Assembly: GCA_031262085.1 (NCBI GenBank)
Contig: JAISIN010000044.1
Location: 1 to 60,225, forward strand
Origin: Prevotellaceae bacterium
GTDB lineage: Bacteria; Bacteroidota; Bacteroidia; Bacteroidales; Bacteroidaceae
Direction: 5' to 3'
Length of the DNA stretch: 60,225 nucleotides
Positions 1 to 9,149 of the stretch are shown in pieces. Each line of letters starts with the position of its first letter. Position 1 is the stretch's first letter. The position numbers and the translations under genes are program-made. The notes under the pieces are model-generated. The model was not told the DNA's origin and ran no database searches. It worked only from the letters and a program-made list of their open reading frames with translations.

Positions 1-1
1 G

Positions 2-161
2 GTGACGCAAAGCTATTGGGTAGACGAAGTGGAAGAAGTTTTTTTAAAATTTATTAAATTTATATACGTATAGGCATATATGTACTATACATAATATGTT
101 CTCGCGCGAAAATATATAAAGTTAGAAAACACTTCGTCCACTTCGTCTACTTCGTCTACCC
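2..161. repeat. Inverted pair of short 9-bp repeat arrays around an AT-rich core
   Basis: Two units of the 9-mer GTAGACGAA (second one degenerate) lie at 20-38. Three units in inverted orientation lie at 131-161. The roughly 90 bp between them is very AT-rich. In frame from base 2 the left edge also reads as a short open tail ending in TAG at 71-73, with VDEVEE encoded by the repeat. It could be the 3' end of a gene lying outside the window, but nothing confirms that. The inverted arrays could pair as RNA and act as a terminator-like structure before the sigma factor gene. Confidence 0.45.
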
Positions 162-286
162 TAAGAGATCCATCGAATCTTATTGTGTCTTACTAAGAGT
201 CCCTCATAATTCTTGCAACTTCGATGCAGTATTCTTACCTTTGTATCGTTTATGAACAAGTAAACACTGTTGTCTACACAAAAAGA

Positions 287-835
287 ATGGAAGAGCGAGA
301 ACTGGCCGAACAATGTAAACAGGCAAGCAATCCGGCTCGGAAAGAGCTATATGAGCGATATGCGGGACAGATGCTGGGACTATGCTTGCGCTATGTAAGC
401 GATCGGGATACGGCAGAAGACCTGATGCATGATGGCTTTTTGAAGATATTCGGTTCGCTGGATAAGTTTGCATGGCGAGGCGAGGGATCGTTGCGCGCGT
501 GGATGATGCGGGTGATGAGCAATCTCGCCTTAGAGTATCTGCGCAAAAATTCGGTCTTGAGCAAGGCAACAACACTGGAAGATACCCCCGAGGCATATTA
601 TGCCCCCGAAGAGACAGACATTGACATCATTCCGGAAAGGGTGCTGATGCAGTTTATCCGAGAGCTGCCCGTAGGATACCGAACGGTGTTCAATCTGTAT
701 GTGATGGAGGAGAAATCGCATAAGGAGATTGCACAATTATTAGGGATCAACGAGAAGTCGTCGGCTTCGCAATTGGTGCGTGCCCGAACGACACTGGCAA
801 ACAAGGTGCGCGAATGGCTGAAGAATAATGGTTAA
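287..835 (+). CDS. RNA polymerase ECF-type sigma-70 factor
   Basis: The protein has 182 residues, the usual ECF size. Region 2 is recognisable by ERYAGQMLGLCLRYVSDRDTAEDLMHDGF and the following aromatic-rich KFAWRGEGSLRAW segment. Region 4 has the HTH pattern around LPVGYRTVFNLYVMEEKSH and EIAQLLGI. The frame is open from 224, but I chose the ATG at 287 (MEERELAEQ) because it begins where ECF homology normally begins. The stop TAA abuts the ATG of the next gene (TAAATG), so the two are translationally coupled. It probably directs core polymerase to a small regulon controlled by the downstream membrane protein. Confidence 0.9.
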   Translation: MEERELAEQCKQASNPARKELYERYAGQMLGLCLRYVSDRDTAEDLMHDGFLKIFGSLDKFAWRGEGSLRAWMMRVMSNLALEYLRKNSVLSKATTLEDTPEAYYAPEETDIDIIPERVLMQFIRELPVGYRTVFNLYVMEEKSHKEIAQLLGINEKSSASQLVRARTTLANKVREWLKNNG

Positions 836-2101
836 ATGAAGAAGTTTGGTATGATGAAAAAGGAACAAAATGATTTATGGTTAGATAAGATAAAACAACG
901 CCTCGATAACTACACCGAGCCACTGCCCGAAGGCGGCTGGGAGAGGTTGGAGCAGGCGTTGCTCGAAGCGCCGGCAGGCAATACCGCCGCGGCGAAGAAA
1001 CGAATGTGGATCGGTCGGTGGGAATGGGCAGCCGTAGCTGCGGTGTTTGTAGCGGCGTTCCTCGGGGGCTGGTGGGTACTGCGCACACCGGGCATGGAAG
1101 AAGCGCGACGACAGCCCGAACCGATACTGGCTACACTGCCCGATGTGCTGCCACCACCCGACATGCCCGACGAAGTCATCGCTTTGCCGAAGCAGGTTGT
1201 GGGGAAAACACGAGAAACCCATCGGGCACAACTACCGACTCGGGCGACAGAGACACAAGCTATAACAACTTACCAACCAACCACATCCACCTCGCTGCAA
1301 GAGAAAGAGAAAGAACCGACTTCGCACGTAGCGGCGCAACCTACCGTCAAGCATCGTCCTACGGGGCAGTTGAATGTGCCCGAGCGCAAGAAGAGAGTGC
1401 TGGCGCAGGCAGAAAAGTGGTCGGTAGGGATCGCTGTGGGAAACGTCGGCAGGGGCGTAACCTCCAACAACGCATGGGGCAGCACGGCCTTCTTGGTTCC
1501 GAATCCGCCCATGATGGCGCCGGAGGGAGGACGAGTGGATATGACACAGGGAGAAAATAATGTGGTAAACATACCCCGTGATCAAGAGGTGGTGTTCGAG
1601 AACGGATTGCCTTACTACACATCCGACAACCGGATACAAAACATTCATCACAAGATGCCGATCAGTTTCGGCATCTCCGTCCGGAAAGTGCTGGGACACG
1701 GATTCTCCGTTGAAACCGGATTGACGTATACCCTGCTGTCGTCGGAACTGGAGTCTGAAAGCTCCGATAAGATAGACCAGAAACTGCACTACATCGGCAT
1801 TCCGCTACGTGCCAACTGGAACTTCGTCAGCCGGAAGCAGTGGGGAGTGTATGTCTCTGCCGGCGGCGCCGTAGAGAAGAGCGTGTATGGCAAAGTAGGC
1901 ACAGAGAAGCTGAACGTCAAGCCGCTGCAGTTCTCACTGTTGGGAGCGATAGGTGCACAATACAATCTGACAAGGCGGATAGGGGTGTATATAGAACCGG
2001 GTGTCTCGTATTACTTCGACGATGGCAGTGCGGTAGAGACCATACGCAAAGAAACCCCGCTTAACTTTACGCTGCAAGCGGGATTTCGGTTGACGTATTG
2101 A
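836..2101 (+). CDS. Anti-sigma-like membrane protein with C-terminal outer-membrane beta-barrel (PorT-like)
   Basis: The protein has 421 residues. An acidic cytoplasmic-type N-terminus (about 1-60) contains WLDKIKQRLDNY and a GGWERLE motif seen in Bacteroidota proteins encoded beside ECF sigma factors. One transmembrane helix lies at about 64-82 (WEWAAVAAVFVAAFLGGWW). A Pro/Thr-rich linker runs to about 190. From there to the end alternating strands resemble the PorT/OMP_b-brl barrel, finishing with FTLQAGFRLTY as a barrel-type terminal strand. The coupled start codon suggests it controls the sigma factor. Spanning both membranes with one chain would be unusual, so the topology is inference. 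Confidence 0.75.
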   Translation: MKKFGMMKKEQNDLWLDKIKQRLDNYTEPLPEGGWERLEQALLEAPAGNTAAAKKRMWIGRWEWAAVAAVFVAAFLGGWWVLRTPGMEEARRQPEPILATLPDVLPPPDMPDEVIALPKQVVGKTRETHRAQLPTRATETQAITTYQPTTSTSLQEKEKEPTSHVAAQPTVKHRPTGQLNVPERKKRVLAQAEKWSVGIAVGNVGRGVTSNNAWGSTAFLVPNPPMMAPEGGRVDMTQGENNVVNIPRDQEVVFENGLPYYTSDNRIQNIHHKMPISFGISVRKVLGHGFSVETGLTYTLLSSELESESSDKIDQKLHYIGIPLRANWNFVSRKQWGVYVSAGGAVEKSVYGKVGTEKLNVKPLQFSLLGAIGAQYNLTRRIGVYIEPGVSYYFDDGSAVETIRKETPLNFTLQAGFRLTY

Positions 2102-2111
2102 GGGCAGAGTG

Positions 2112-2858
2112 CTATCTGTGCCAGATCTCCCAAGCGGCAAAGGCTTGCAACAACAGCATCTCCAACCCGTTTTTGATGGTGGCTCCCTGTGCGAGACCTT
2201 TCTTGAGGAACAGGGTCTCGTTGGGGTTGTACAACAAGTCGTACAGGATGTGCCGCGGCGTGATGTACGCATAAGGAATATCGGGACAGAAGTCCACTTT
2301 GGGATACATGCCTACGGGGGTGCAGTTGACAATGAGGGTATAGTCGCGCAGGAGGTCGGGTGTTAAATCACTGTACCCGATACAGTTGGTCTCTTTGGGC
2401 GTGCGCGATACGTACAGGCTCTGCACGCCGAGATTGTTCAGCCCGTGATAAACGGCTTTGGCGCCTCCGCCGGTGCCGAGTATCAATGCCTTTTGGTGCC
2501 ACGGTTGCAGCATCGGCCGGATAGATTGGGTAAACCCGATGATGTCCGAATTGTATCCCACCAGTCGTATTTTCCCCTTGGGCTGGCGTATGATCTTGAT
2601 GACATTGACTGCACCGATCCGGGCGGTGTCTTTATCCAGCTCGTCAAGAAAGGCAATGACCTGCTCCTTGTAGGGGATGGTTACGTTCAGTCCGCACAGG
2701 TCGGGGTTCTCTGCAATGACTTTCGGAAACCCGTTGATGTGGGGAATTTCAAAGTTGATGTAGGCGGCATCAATGTTTTCCGACTTGAATTTTTCATTAA
2801 AGTATCCGATAGAAAATGAGTGCTTTAACTGATAGCCTATTAATCCATATTTCTGCAT
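2112..2858 (-). CDS. aroE: Shikimate dehydrogenase
   Basis: The enzyme reduces 3-dehydroshikimate to shikimate with NADPH in the chorismate pathway. The 248-residue length is typical of the short Bacteroidales form. The N-terminal substrate domain has GLIGYQLKHSFS and NVTIPYKEQV, with the catalytic Lys in PYK. The Rossmann domain carries the nucleotide loop LGTGGGAKAV. The C-terminal motif NGLEMLLLQAFAAWEIW is conserved in the family. It is the last gene of a minus-strand group purC-ubiE-aroE, with a 59-bp gap after ubiE. Confidence 0.95.
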   Translation of the reverse strand: MQKYGLIGYQLKHSFSIGYFNEKFKSENIDAAYINFEIPHINGFPKVIAENPDLCGLNVTIPYKEQVIAFLDELDKDTARIGAVNVIKIIRQPKGKIRLVGYNSDIIGFTQSIRPMLQPWHQKALILGTGGGAKAVYHGLNNLGVQSLYVSRTPKETNCIGYSDLTPDLLRDYTLIVNCTPVGMYPKVDFCPDIPYAYITPRHILYDLLYNPNETLFLKKGLAQGATIKNGLEMLLLQAFAAWEIWHR

Positions 2859-2917
2859 AAGTGTAGTGGTGTTATAAAAATAATAAAGAGGTGTAATTAC
2901 TTAAAGTTAAAGGCGTG

Positions 2918-3655
2918 TTATTTGACTGCTTTGTACAACGTACAAATGCCGAATGTCAGTCTTTGAAAGCTTACCTTGCCGAATCCCGCTTGCCGCAGGG
3001 TTTGTTGCATCACTTCTCCTTGTGGAAAAGCACGGATGCTTTGCGGCAGATAGCGGTAGGCGCTATGGTCTTTCGACAGCCATCGCCCCAGCAACGGGAT
3101 GATGACGCGCGAATAGCCTGCAAACAGTTGGCGCATGGGAAAGCGGTCGGGGGTAGAGAGTTCGAGCATCACAAACCTGCCGCCGCTCTTCAATACACGG
3201 ACTATCTCCGACAAGCCCTGTTCGATATGCTCAAAGTTGCGTACACCGAAGGCTACGGTAACGGCATCGAAGGAGGCATCGGCAAACGAGAGGGCGGTGC
3301 AGTCTTCGCAGACAAATGTTATTTGGTCGGAGAGGTGGGCTTGCGCGACCTTTTCGCGTCCGATGCGCATCATGCCCTCGGAGATGTCAATCCCCGTCAG
3401 GTGGTCGGGCTGAAGCATCCGGCAAGCAAGAAGGGCGAAGTCGCCCGTACCGGTGGCTACATCCAGTATCTGTCGGGGGTGAAACGGTTGCAGCGTGCGG
3501 ATGGCTTTCGTTCGCCAACGCCGGTCGATGCCCCATGCCATCGTATGATTCAGCTTGTCATAGTCGGTGGCAATGGCATCGAACATGGCGGCGACTTGCT
3601 CGTGCTTGCTGCCCTGTTCGCCGTAGGGTTTGATCGCTTCGGGAGAATGGTTCAT
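2918..3655 (-). CDS. ubiE: Demethylmenaquinone methyltransferase (UbiE/MenG)
   Basis: This SAM-dependent C-methyltransferase makes the last step of menaquinone synthesis, the quinone expected in an anaerobic Bacteroidales respiratory chain. The 245-residue protein shows the SAM motif [13 protein letters not shown], the family signature [17 protein letters not shown], and the C-terminal [12 protein letters not shown]. The frame stays open upstream to 3850. I place the start at 3655 (MNHSPEA) because the upstream part is only a shadow of purC. The ATG overlaps the purC stop (ATGA), indicating coupled translation. Confidence 0.95.
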   Translation of the reverse strand: MNHSPEAIKPYGEQGSKHEQVAAMFDAIATDYDKLNHTMAWGIDRRWRTKAIRTLQPFHPRQILDVATGTGDFALLACRMLQPDHLTGIDISEGMMRIGREKVAQAHLSDQITFVCEDCTALSFADASFDAVTVAFGVRNFEHIEQGLSEIVRVLKSGGRFVMLELSTPDRFPMRQLFAGYSRVIIPLLGRWLSKDHSAYRYLPQSIRAFPQGEVMQQTLRQAGFGKVSFQRLTFGICTLYKAVK

Positions 3656-4599
3656 GTTTGTTGCAGATAGTGCGTCACGTTCTTTTCGATACGTTGGGCA
3701 ATGTGGGCAGTCTCTTCTTTCACAAAAGTCTCGCCGGTGATGTGCTCGAACAGCTCGATGTAACGGTCGCTGATAGAGGTAACGATGGCATCGGTCATCG
3801 GGGGCACCTGCTGTCCGCTCTTTCCCTGAAAGCCGTTGTCCATCAACCACTCGCGTACAAACTCCTTCGAGAGCTGCTTCTGCGGCTCGCCCTTGGCGAA
3901 GCGTTCTTCGTAGCCTTCGGAGTAGAAGTAGCGGCTGGAGTCGGGCGTGTGTATCTCGTCCATCAGATAGATGGCGCCGTTGTGCCGTCCGAACTCATAC
4001 TTGGTATCTACCAGAATCAGTCCGCGTTGGGCGGCTATCTCGGTACCTCTGCGGAAGAGCGCCAAGGTGTAGGTCTCTAACAGGGCGTACTCTTCGGGGG
4101 TGGCAAGACCTTGCTTGAGAATCTCCTCCTTCGAGATGTCCTCGTCGTGCAGTCCTTGTTCGGCTTTGGTGGTGGGGGTGATGATGGGGTAGGGGAACTG
4201 TTGGTTCTCACGCATCCCCTCGGGCAGAGGCACGCCGCAAATCTCGCGTACACCGCTTTTATAGGCGCGCCAAGCACTTCCGCAGAGGTATCCGCGCACA
4301 ATCATCTCTACCGGAAAGCCTTCGCACCGCACGCCTACCGTCACCATCGGGTCGGGGGTGGCGAGCTTCCAGTTGGGGCAGATGTCGGTCGTGGCATCCA
4401 GAAACTTGGCGGCAAGCTGATTCAACATTTGTCCTTTGTAGGGAATACCTTTGGGCAATACGACGTCGAAGGCGGAGATGCGGTCGGTTGCCACCATCAC
4501 CAACGTGGCATCGTTGATGTGATACACGTCGCGTACCTTTCCGTGATATACGCTTTGCTGTCCTTTGAAATGGAAATCTGTTCTTGTTAATGCTTTCAT
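3652..4599 (-). CDS. purC: Phosphoribosylaminoimidazole-succinocarboxamide synthase
   Basis: SAICAR synthetase of the purine pathway joins CAIR and aspartate with ATP. The 315-residue chain starts at [12 protein letters not shown]. It contains GKVRDVYHI (ATP-binding region), [13 protein letters not shown], and [13 protein letters not shown] followed by [13 protein letters not shown], the family signature. It is the first gene of the purC-ubiE-aroE group. The start at 4599 was chosen over the open extension to 4665 because homology begins there and a TAATTTTG element lies 74 bp upstream. Confidence 0.96.
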   Translation of the reverse strand: MKALTRTDFHFKGQQSVYHGKVRDVYHINDATLVMVATDRISAFDVVLPKGIPYKGQMLNQLAAKFLDATTDICPNWKLATPDPMVTVGVRCEGFPVEMIVRGYLCGSAWRAYKSGVREICGVPLPEGMRENQQFPYPIITPTTKAEQGLHDEDISKEEILKQGLATPEEYALLETYTLALFRRGTEIAAQRGLILVDTKYEFGRHNGAIYLMDEIHTPDSSRYFYSEGYEERFAKGEPQKQLSKEFVREWLMDNGFQGKSGQQVPPMTDAIVTSISDRYIELFEHITGETFVKEETAHIAQRIEKNVTHYLQQT

Positions 4600-4672
4600 T
4601 GTTGAACCTTTCTTTAGACTTGTTTGATAATGTAATGAGCGTTCGGCTTGATGCGAACGCGGCAAAATTACA

Positions 4673-4680
4673 TGATTTAT
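4673..4680 (-). promoter_or_regulatory. Candidate -7 element (TAATTTTG) for purC
   Basis: CAAAATTA on the plus strand reads TAATTTTG on the minus strand, matching the Bacteroidales TAnnTTTG consensus. It sits 74 bp upstream of the purC ATG. I found no good TTTG-type -33 element at the expected spacing. Confidence 0.4.
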
Positions 4681-4845
4681 TTGAGATAGCTGGTGTGCGA
4701 ATGTTTAAAATTGATGTAGCGGGCAGGAATGGGCTGTCCGCATCCGAACATCCCGACTGCCCGAAAATGAACACTATCGGGGGTTATACCCGCTTTTTCG
4801 CTTTGGCACATAGTTTGCCCTACGGATAGAAAAAACATCAAACGA

Positions 4846-6342
4846 ATGAAAAATAACATCTTACTCGCAGCGCTCTTGCTGCTTTGCGTGCCGACAGGGT
4901 TGCGGGCGGAGCAGCCCGATTCGGTCGCTCACGAACGCATGATGACCTTGCCCGAAGCCATTGCATTGGCCCGACTGCAGTCGGTCGATGCTGCCGTAGC
5001 TCTTAACCAACTGCGAACTGCCTATTGGGAGTATCGGACGTTTCGTGCCAATCTGTTGCCGGAGGTAAACCTGACGGGTACACTGCCCAATTACAGAAAA
5101 GCCTATTCGCAATACCAAAACAACGACGGCTCGTTCTCGTTCGTGCGCAATAATTATATAGGTATGTCGGGACAATTGTCGCTCGACCAGAATATATGGC
5201 TTACGGGAGGAAAGCTTTCGTTAGTCTCTTCGCTCGACTTCCTGAAAGAGTTTGATGGCGACAAGCTCCGCAGCTTTATGTCGATACCCATCAGTTTGCA
5301 ATGGGTGCAGCCGGTGTTTGGCGTCAACACCCTCAAGTGGGACAGACGCATCGAGCCTGTACGCTATGCCGAGGCAAAGGCGGCATTTGTCACAGCCACC
5401 GAGGAGGTGACGATGAAGACCATCAACTACTTCTTTAACTTGCTGCTGGCAAAAGAAAACTTAGCCACTTCACGGCAGAACAAGCAGAATGCCGACCGAC
5501 TGTACGAGGTAGCCATAGCCAAACGCAAGATGGGGCAAATCTCGGAAAACGATTTGTTACAACTCAAACTGAACGCGCTGCAAGGCAAAGCCGATGTGAC
5601 GGAAGCCGAAAGCAACTATAACTTGCAGATGTTTCAACTACGCTCCTTCCTGGGCTTGTCGGAAGAGGAAACATTGGTGCCGGTTGCGCCCAAGTCGGCT
5701 CCCGACATCCGAGTGGAATACAATCAGGTATTGAGCAAGGCGCTCGAACGCAACTCGTTCGCGCAAAACATTCGCCGCAGACAGTTGCAAGCCGACTATG
5801 CGGTTGCCACGGCCCGAGGCAACCTGCGCAGCATCAATCTGACTGCCAGCATCGGATTTACGGGGGCTAACAAGTATATGGGGGAGGCTTATCACGATTT
5901 GATGGCGAATCAGGTCGTGTCGCTGGGAATAGCTATCCCCATCCTCGACTGGGGAAAGCGGCGCGGACAGGTGCGCGTAGCCAAGAGCAACCGCGAAGTA
6001 GTGATGTCGCAGATTCAGCAAGACCAGATGAACTTCAATCAGAACATCTTTCTGTTGGTGTCGAATTTCAACAACCAAGCCCAGCAATTAGAAATAGCCC
6101 AAGAGGCCGACAGTATTGCCGAAAAACGATACCAAACGAACATTGAAACGTTTATGATAGGACAGATCAGCACCCTCGAACTGAATGATGCACGAAACGC
6201 TAAAGACGAGGCACGGCAGAAGCACATCTCCGAACTCTTCTCGTATTGGTACTATTTTTACCAGATACGCAGTCTGACACTCTGGGACTTTGAACGCAAC
6301 AGTGAACTGGAAGCCGATTTCGAGGATATAGTGAAGCAGTAG
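4846..6342 (+). CDS. TolC family outer-membrane channel protein
   Basis: The 498-residue protein has a signal peptide (MKNNILLAALLLLCVPTGLRA, cleavage near residue 21). The body is two long alpha-helical repeats typical of the OEP fold. Markers are LPEAIALARLQSVDAAVALNQLRTA in the first repeat and QADYAVATARGNL in the second. Residues near the end (ISTLELNDARNAKDEARQ) match the conserved second-half helix. It forms trimeric tunnels for efflux or type I secretion. It stands alone, transcribed away from purC, with no pump genes beside it, so its inner-membrane partner is not evident. Confidence 0.88.
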   Translation: MKNNILLAALLLLCVPTGLRAEQPDSVAHERMMTLPEAIALARLQSVDAAVALNQLRTAYWEYRTFRANLLPEVNLTGTLPNYRKAYSQYQNNDGSFSFVRNNYIGMSGQLSLDQNIWLTGGKLSLVSSLDFLKEFDGDKLRSFMSIPISLQWVQPVFGVNTLKWDRRIEPVRYAEAKAAFVTATEEVTMKTINYFFNLLLAKENLATSRQNKQNADRLYEVAIAKRKMGQISENDLLQLKLNALQGKADVTEAESNYNLQMFQLRSFLGLSEEETLVPVAPKSAPDIRVEYNQVLSKALERNSFAQNIRRRQLQADYAVATARGNLRSINLTASIGFTGANKYMGEAYHDLMANQVVSLGIAIPILDWGKRRGQVRVAKSNREVVMSQIQQDQMNFNQNIFLLVSNFNNQAQQLEIAQEADSIAEKRYQTNIETFMIGQISTLELNDARNAKDEARQKHISELFSYWYYFYQIRSLTLWDFERNSELEADFEDIVKQ

Positions 6343-6789
6343 GTTGTACGAATCGTTATAAAAAGAAAAGCTTCCTATCTTCACAGACAAGAAGCGATTC
6401 CAATTTTACCCCTTGGGGGTGGGGCAAAATTTCTGAAAACAAACCGATTGAATATTTACTTTTATAATCTTTATGCTATGTCTAAGTAACAACTTTGGGG
6501 ATGAATTGTTGCCGCGGCATAAAAATCTCCTCGCAAAAAGTTGTTCTTTTTACGTGTTTTGTTTATTGTTACGCTTTGAATATCGTTTGAGTACTAAAAC
6601 TGATTGTAGATAATCACAACTATGCACACGTTGCTTGTTGCCAAACGGCATCGGCGATAGCTTTTCAATAGTAGTAAACATAGCTCTATTCATAGCATTG
6701 TTTTGATGGTGCAAAATAAATATATTCTATTTATATTCATAAAAGAATCTACAAATAATTAATGGATTTTATTCGTTGTTTACATATTT
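6343..6789. other. Gene-free 447-bp interval with two hairpins
   Basis: No convincing coding frame is present. An inverted repeat at 6402-6431 (AATTTTACCCC paired with GGGGCAAAATT) may terminate the TolC gene. A second pair, AACAACTTT at 6488-6496 and AAAGTTGTT at 6537-6545 followed by CTTTTT, is also terminator-like. The rest is AT-rich and unassigned. It separates the TolC gene from the convergent efflux operon. Confidence 0.5.
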
Positions 6790-7977
6790 TCAACGTCGCA
6801 ACATCTTCTTTAACTGATGTCTGTACACCCAACAGGTTGTCAGAGAGTAACATCCGGCTTGCAACCACAAGGCACGGTAGGGTGTGGCTACCTCGTTCAG
6901 GGTAGCTCCCATGCTGTTGATACGCACATATCCGTTGATACCGAAGGTCGACGGGAACAGGTACGAGAAGTAACGCCAGAAGTCGGGTATGGCACTGCTT
7001 GGCCAGGAGATGCCCGACAGAAACAGTAACGGCACCGAGGTGAAGACGAAGAGCAGGAAGCACGTTTCGCGGTTACGGATGATGACGGATACCGTCATGG
7101 AGAAGAAGATGCAGGCAAGCAGATAGGGGAGCAGGAACAGGGTTAGTACGCCCGGCTTTCCTATCTGGATGAGGTTGAACAGGTGGGGTACGACGCAGAG
7201 CACATACAGGCATACCAATATATATACCATGAAGTAGCTCAGGCTTTTGCCTAATACGATGCGCAAGGTGCCTTGATAGTGTGTGTCGGCAGGTATGAGG
7301 GTGTGTCCGGGGTTGCGTTCGCGTGCCGTTCCGGCAGACAGACCGATGCCCAGCAGCAGCGTTTGGTGGATGATGAGCATCAGCACAGCCGGTATGAGGA
7401 AGGCGGCAAAGCCGTTTTGCGGATTGAAGAGGGCTACCTCCTCGTAGGCTATGGGGTAGGCGGTGATTTCGTCCTGACGGGGGGTGGTGTTGCCGGCACG
7501 GGCTATCTTGATGTCGGCGTTCATGGCCAGCGACACTTGGGTGTTTGCCAACAGCAGCGACTTGTAGTAGAGCAATCCGCTCATGTCGCAGAACAGGCTG
7601 ACCTGCGTCTGCTTGCCTGCGGCAATGTCGGCACTGAAGCTTGCCGGTAGGTAGATGATGCCGTAGGCTTGTCGTTCCTTCAGCGCCAGCCGGGCTGCTT
7701 CCATATCGGCACAATGGCTCACGATGGCAACGTCGGGGCAGGCATCTACTTTACGCAAGTATTCGCGGCTCAGGGCGGTGCGTGAGTGATCGACCACTAC
7801 GGCAGGTACGTCGCGCACGGTCTCGTTGGTGTAGATGAAGGCATATGCCAGCGGATAGACCAGCGGAACCAGCACGAAGAAGATCAGCACTCCCTGGTCG
7901 TGCAAGGTGGCGCGAAACTCTTTCATCCAGATATAGAACATATCGTGAAGACCTTGACCGATTTGTTTACGGAACAT
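6790..7977 (-). CDS. ABC-2 type transporter permease (YbhR/YhiN-like), second of two
   Basis: The 395-residue inner-membrane protein has one N-terminal TM helix (FFVLVPLVYPLAYAFIY), a periplasmic domain of roughly 150 residues, then five C-terminal TM helices. This is the ABC-2 membrane architecture of drug exporters. The frame is open to 8016, but MFRKQIGQG at 7977 is the better start and overlaps the upstream permease by 11 bp. It is last in the operon TolC-HlyD-permease-permease. No ATP-binding subunit is encoded in this cluster, so energising must come from elsewhere. Confidence 0.88.
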   Translation of the reverse strand: MFRKQIGQGLHDMFYIWMKEFRATLHDQGVLIFFVLVPLVYPLAYAFIYTNETVRDVPAVVVDHSRTALSREYLRKVDACPDVAIVSHCADMEAARLALKERQAYGIIYLPASFSADIAAGKQTQVSLFCDMSGLLYYKSLLLANTQVSLAMNADIKIARAGNTTPRQDEITAYPIAYEEVALFNPQNGFAAFLIPAVLMLIIHQTLLLGIGLSAGTARERNPGHTLIPADTHYQGTLRIVLGKSLSYFMVYILVCLYVLCVVPHLFNLIQIGKPGVLTLFLLPYLLACIFFSMTVSVIIRNRETCFLLFVFTSVPLLFLSGISWPSSAIPDFWRYFSYLFPSTFGINGYVRINSMGATLNEVATPYRALWLQAGCYSLTTCWVYRHQLKKMLRR

Positions 7978-9148
7978 ATTTATAATAGATAAGTGCCCGC
8001 TTGAGGCGATGAACAATCAGAAAGGGTAACAGCATAAATGCCAGCAGCGCGATGTAGTTGGTCCATGAATATGCCATCGGATAACCGTTGAGCGCCTGGT
8101 CTACATAGATCAGAAAGTAGTGACGTAGCGGAAACAGGTTGGCAAGCGCCTGCACCACCGGATGCATCGCCATAACCGGAAATGAAAGACCGCAGATCGA
8201 AAACGACAGCACGCCCCATAGCGAAGCAAAGCTCAATCCTAACCGCAAGGTGGGCAGTGTGCCTATCATCACCACGCCCATACATTGCGATGCCAGCACC
8301 AAGCAGAGTGTAGCGACCAGCATCGGTACCATGCCGCTGTTGCAGGGAAAGTGCAGGAAGCCATACAGATATACATTGTACACAATGCCCATCAGAAAGA
8401 ATATCAGCGTGTGCGGCAGTAGCTTGCCCGCCATGGCAATATAGATGGAGTTGCCCGAACCGCGCAACCATTCGCGGGCAGTGCGATCTTTGATCTCCAC
8501 ACCGATGGAGTAGACGGTTATCATGAAGATGAGTAGCATCAGCACGCCCGGGGCAAAGGTGTTGTTCAGATAGACGGAGTAGTTGAGCCACGGGTTGTTC
8601 AGCGGACGCGCATCGATCACGATGGGTTGCAGAAATGCCATCGCCTGCCCTTCGGTGGCGCCTTTGGCGTAGAGGGTGGCGCGGGTGGCAGAGCCGGCAG
8701 CCAGCTCGCTCATCATCTTCATGTCGCGAAAGAGCAATGAGCCGGCAATGAGCAGGGTGTTGTTGGTGTAGAAAGATACGGTAGGCCGACGTTGTGCCTG
8801 CGCCTCGGCAGAGGTGCCCGGCGGGATGTAGTAGAAGCCGTATATCTCGCCGCGCTGCATGGCAACGCGGGCGTCGCTGAATGCCGGATAGTGGGCAACG
8901 ACGGCAGTCTGCTCGAAGGCATCGAGGTTGCGGGTGAGCTGGCGCGAGGTGGTGGTCATATCTTCGTCGACCACCCCTACCGGCATGTTGATCGGCAAGC
9001 CCGAATCCATCAGCGTGGTGAAGAAGAGGTAGCAGAACAGCGGCGCCCCCACCATGCAGAGCAGATAGAGCGGACGCGACACCAATCGGCGACATTCGCG
9101 CTTGAAGACGTATATGAACCGATGATATTTTATGCTTGTATCACCCAT
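7967..9148 (-). CDS. ABC-2 type transporter permease, first of two
   Basis: The 393-residue permease has the same plan as its neighbour: an N-terminal TM helix (LYLLCMVGAPLFCYLFFTTL), a soluble periplasmic domain at about 50-185, and TM helices in the second half, ending with a basic tail (RLKRALIYYKYVP). It starts one base after the HlyD stop codon and overlaps the next permease, so the three genes are probably co-translated. It likely pairs with the second permease as a heterodimer exporting drugs or other hydrophobic compounds through the operon's TolC. Confidence 0.88.
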   Translation of the reverse strand: MGDTSIKYHRFIYVFKRECRRLVSRPLYLLCMVGAPLFCYLFFTTLMDSGLPINMPVGVVDEDMTTTSRQLTRNLDAFEQTAVVAHYPAFSDARVAMQRGEIYGFYYIPPGTSAEAQAQRRPTVSFYTNNTLLIAGSLLFRDMKMMSELAAGSATRATLYAKGATEGQAMAFLQPIVIDARPLNNPWLNYSVYLNNTFAPGVLMLLIFMITVYSIGVEIKDRTAREWLRGSGNSIYIAMAGKLLPHTLIFFLMGIVYNVYLYGFLHFPCNSGMVPMLVATLCLVLASQCMGVVMIGTLPTLRLGLSFASLWGVLSFSICGLSFPVMAMHPVVQALANLFPLRHYFLIYVDQALNGYPMAYSWTNYIALLAFMLLPFLIVHRLKRALIYYKYVP

Positions 9149-9149
9149 T

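Noticed and set aside
7980..9095. Open frame of 371 codons parallel to the first ABC-2 permease
   Set aside because: Arg/Cys/His-rich translation, out of frame with the clear permease.
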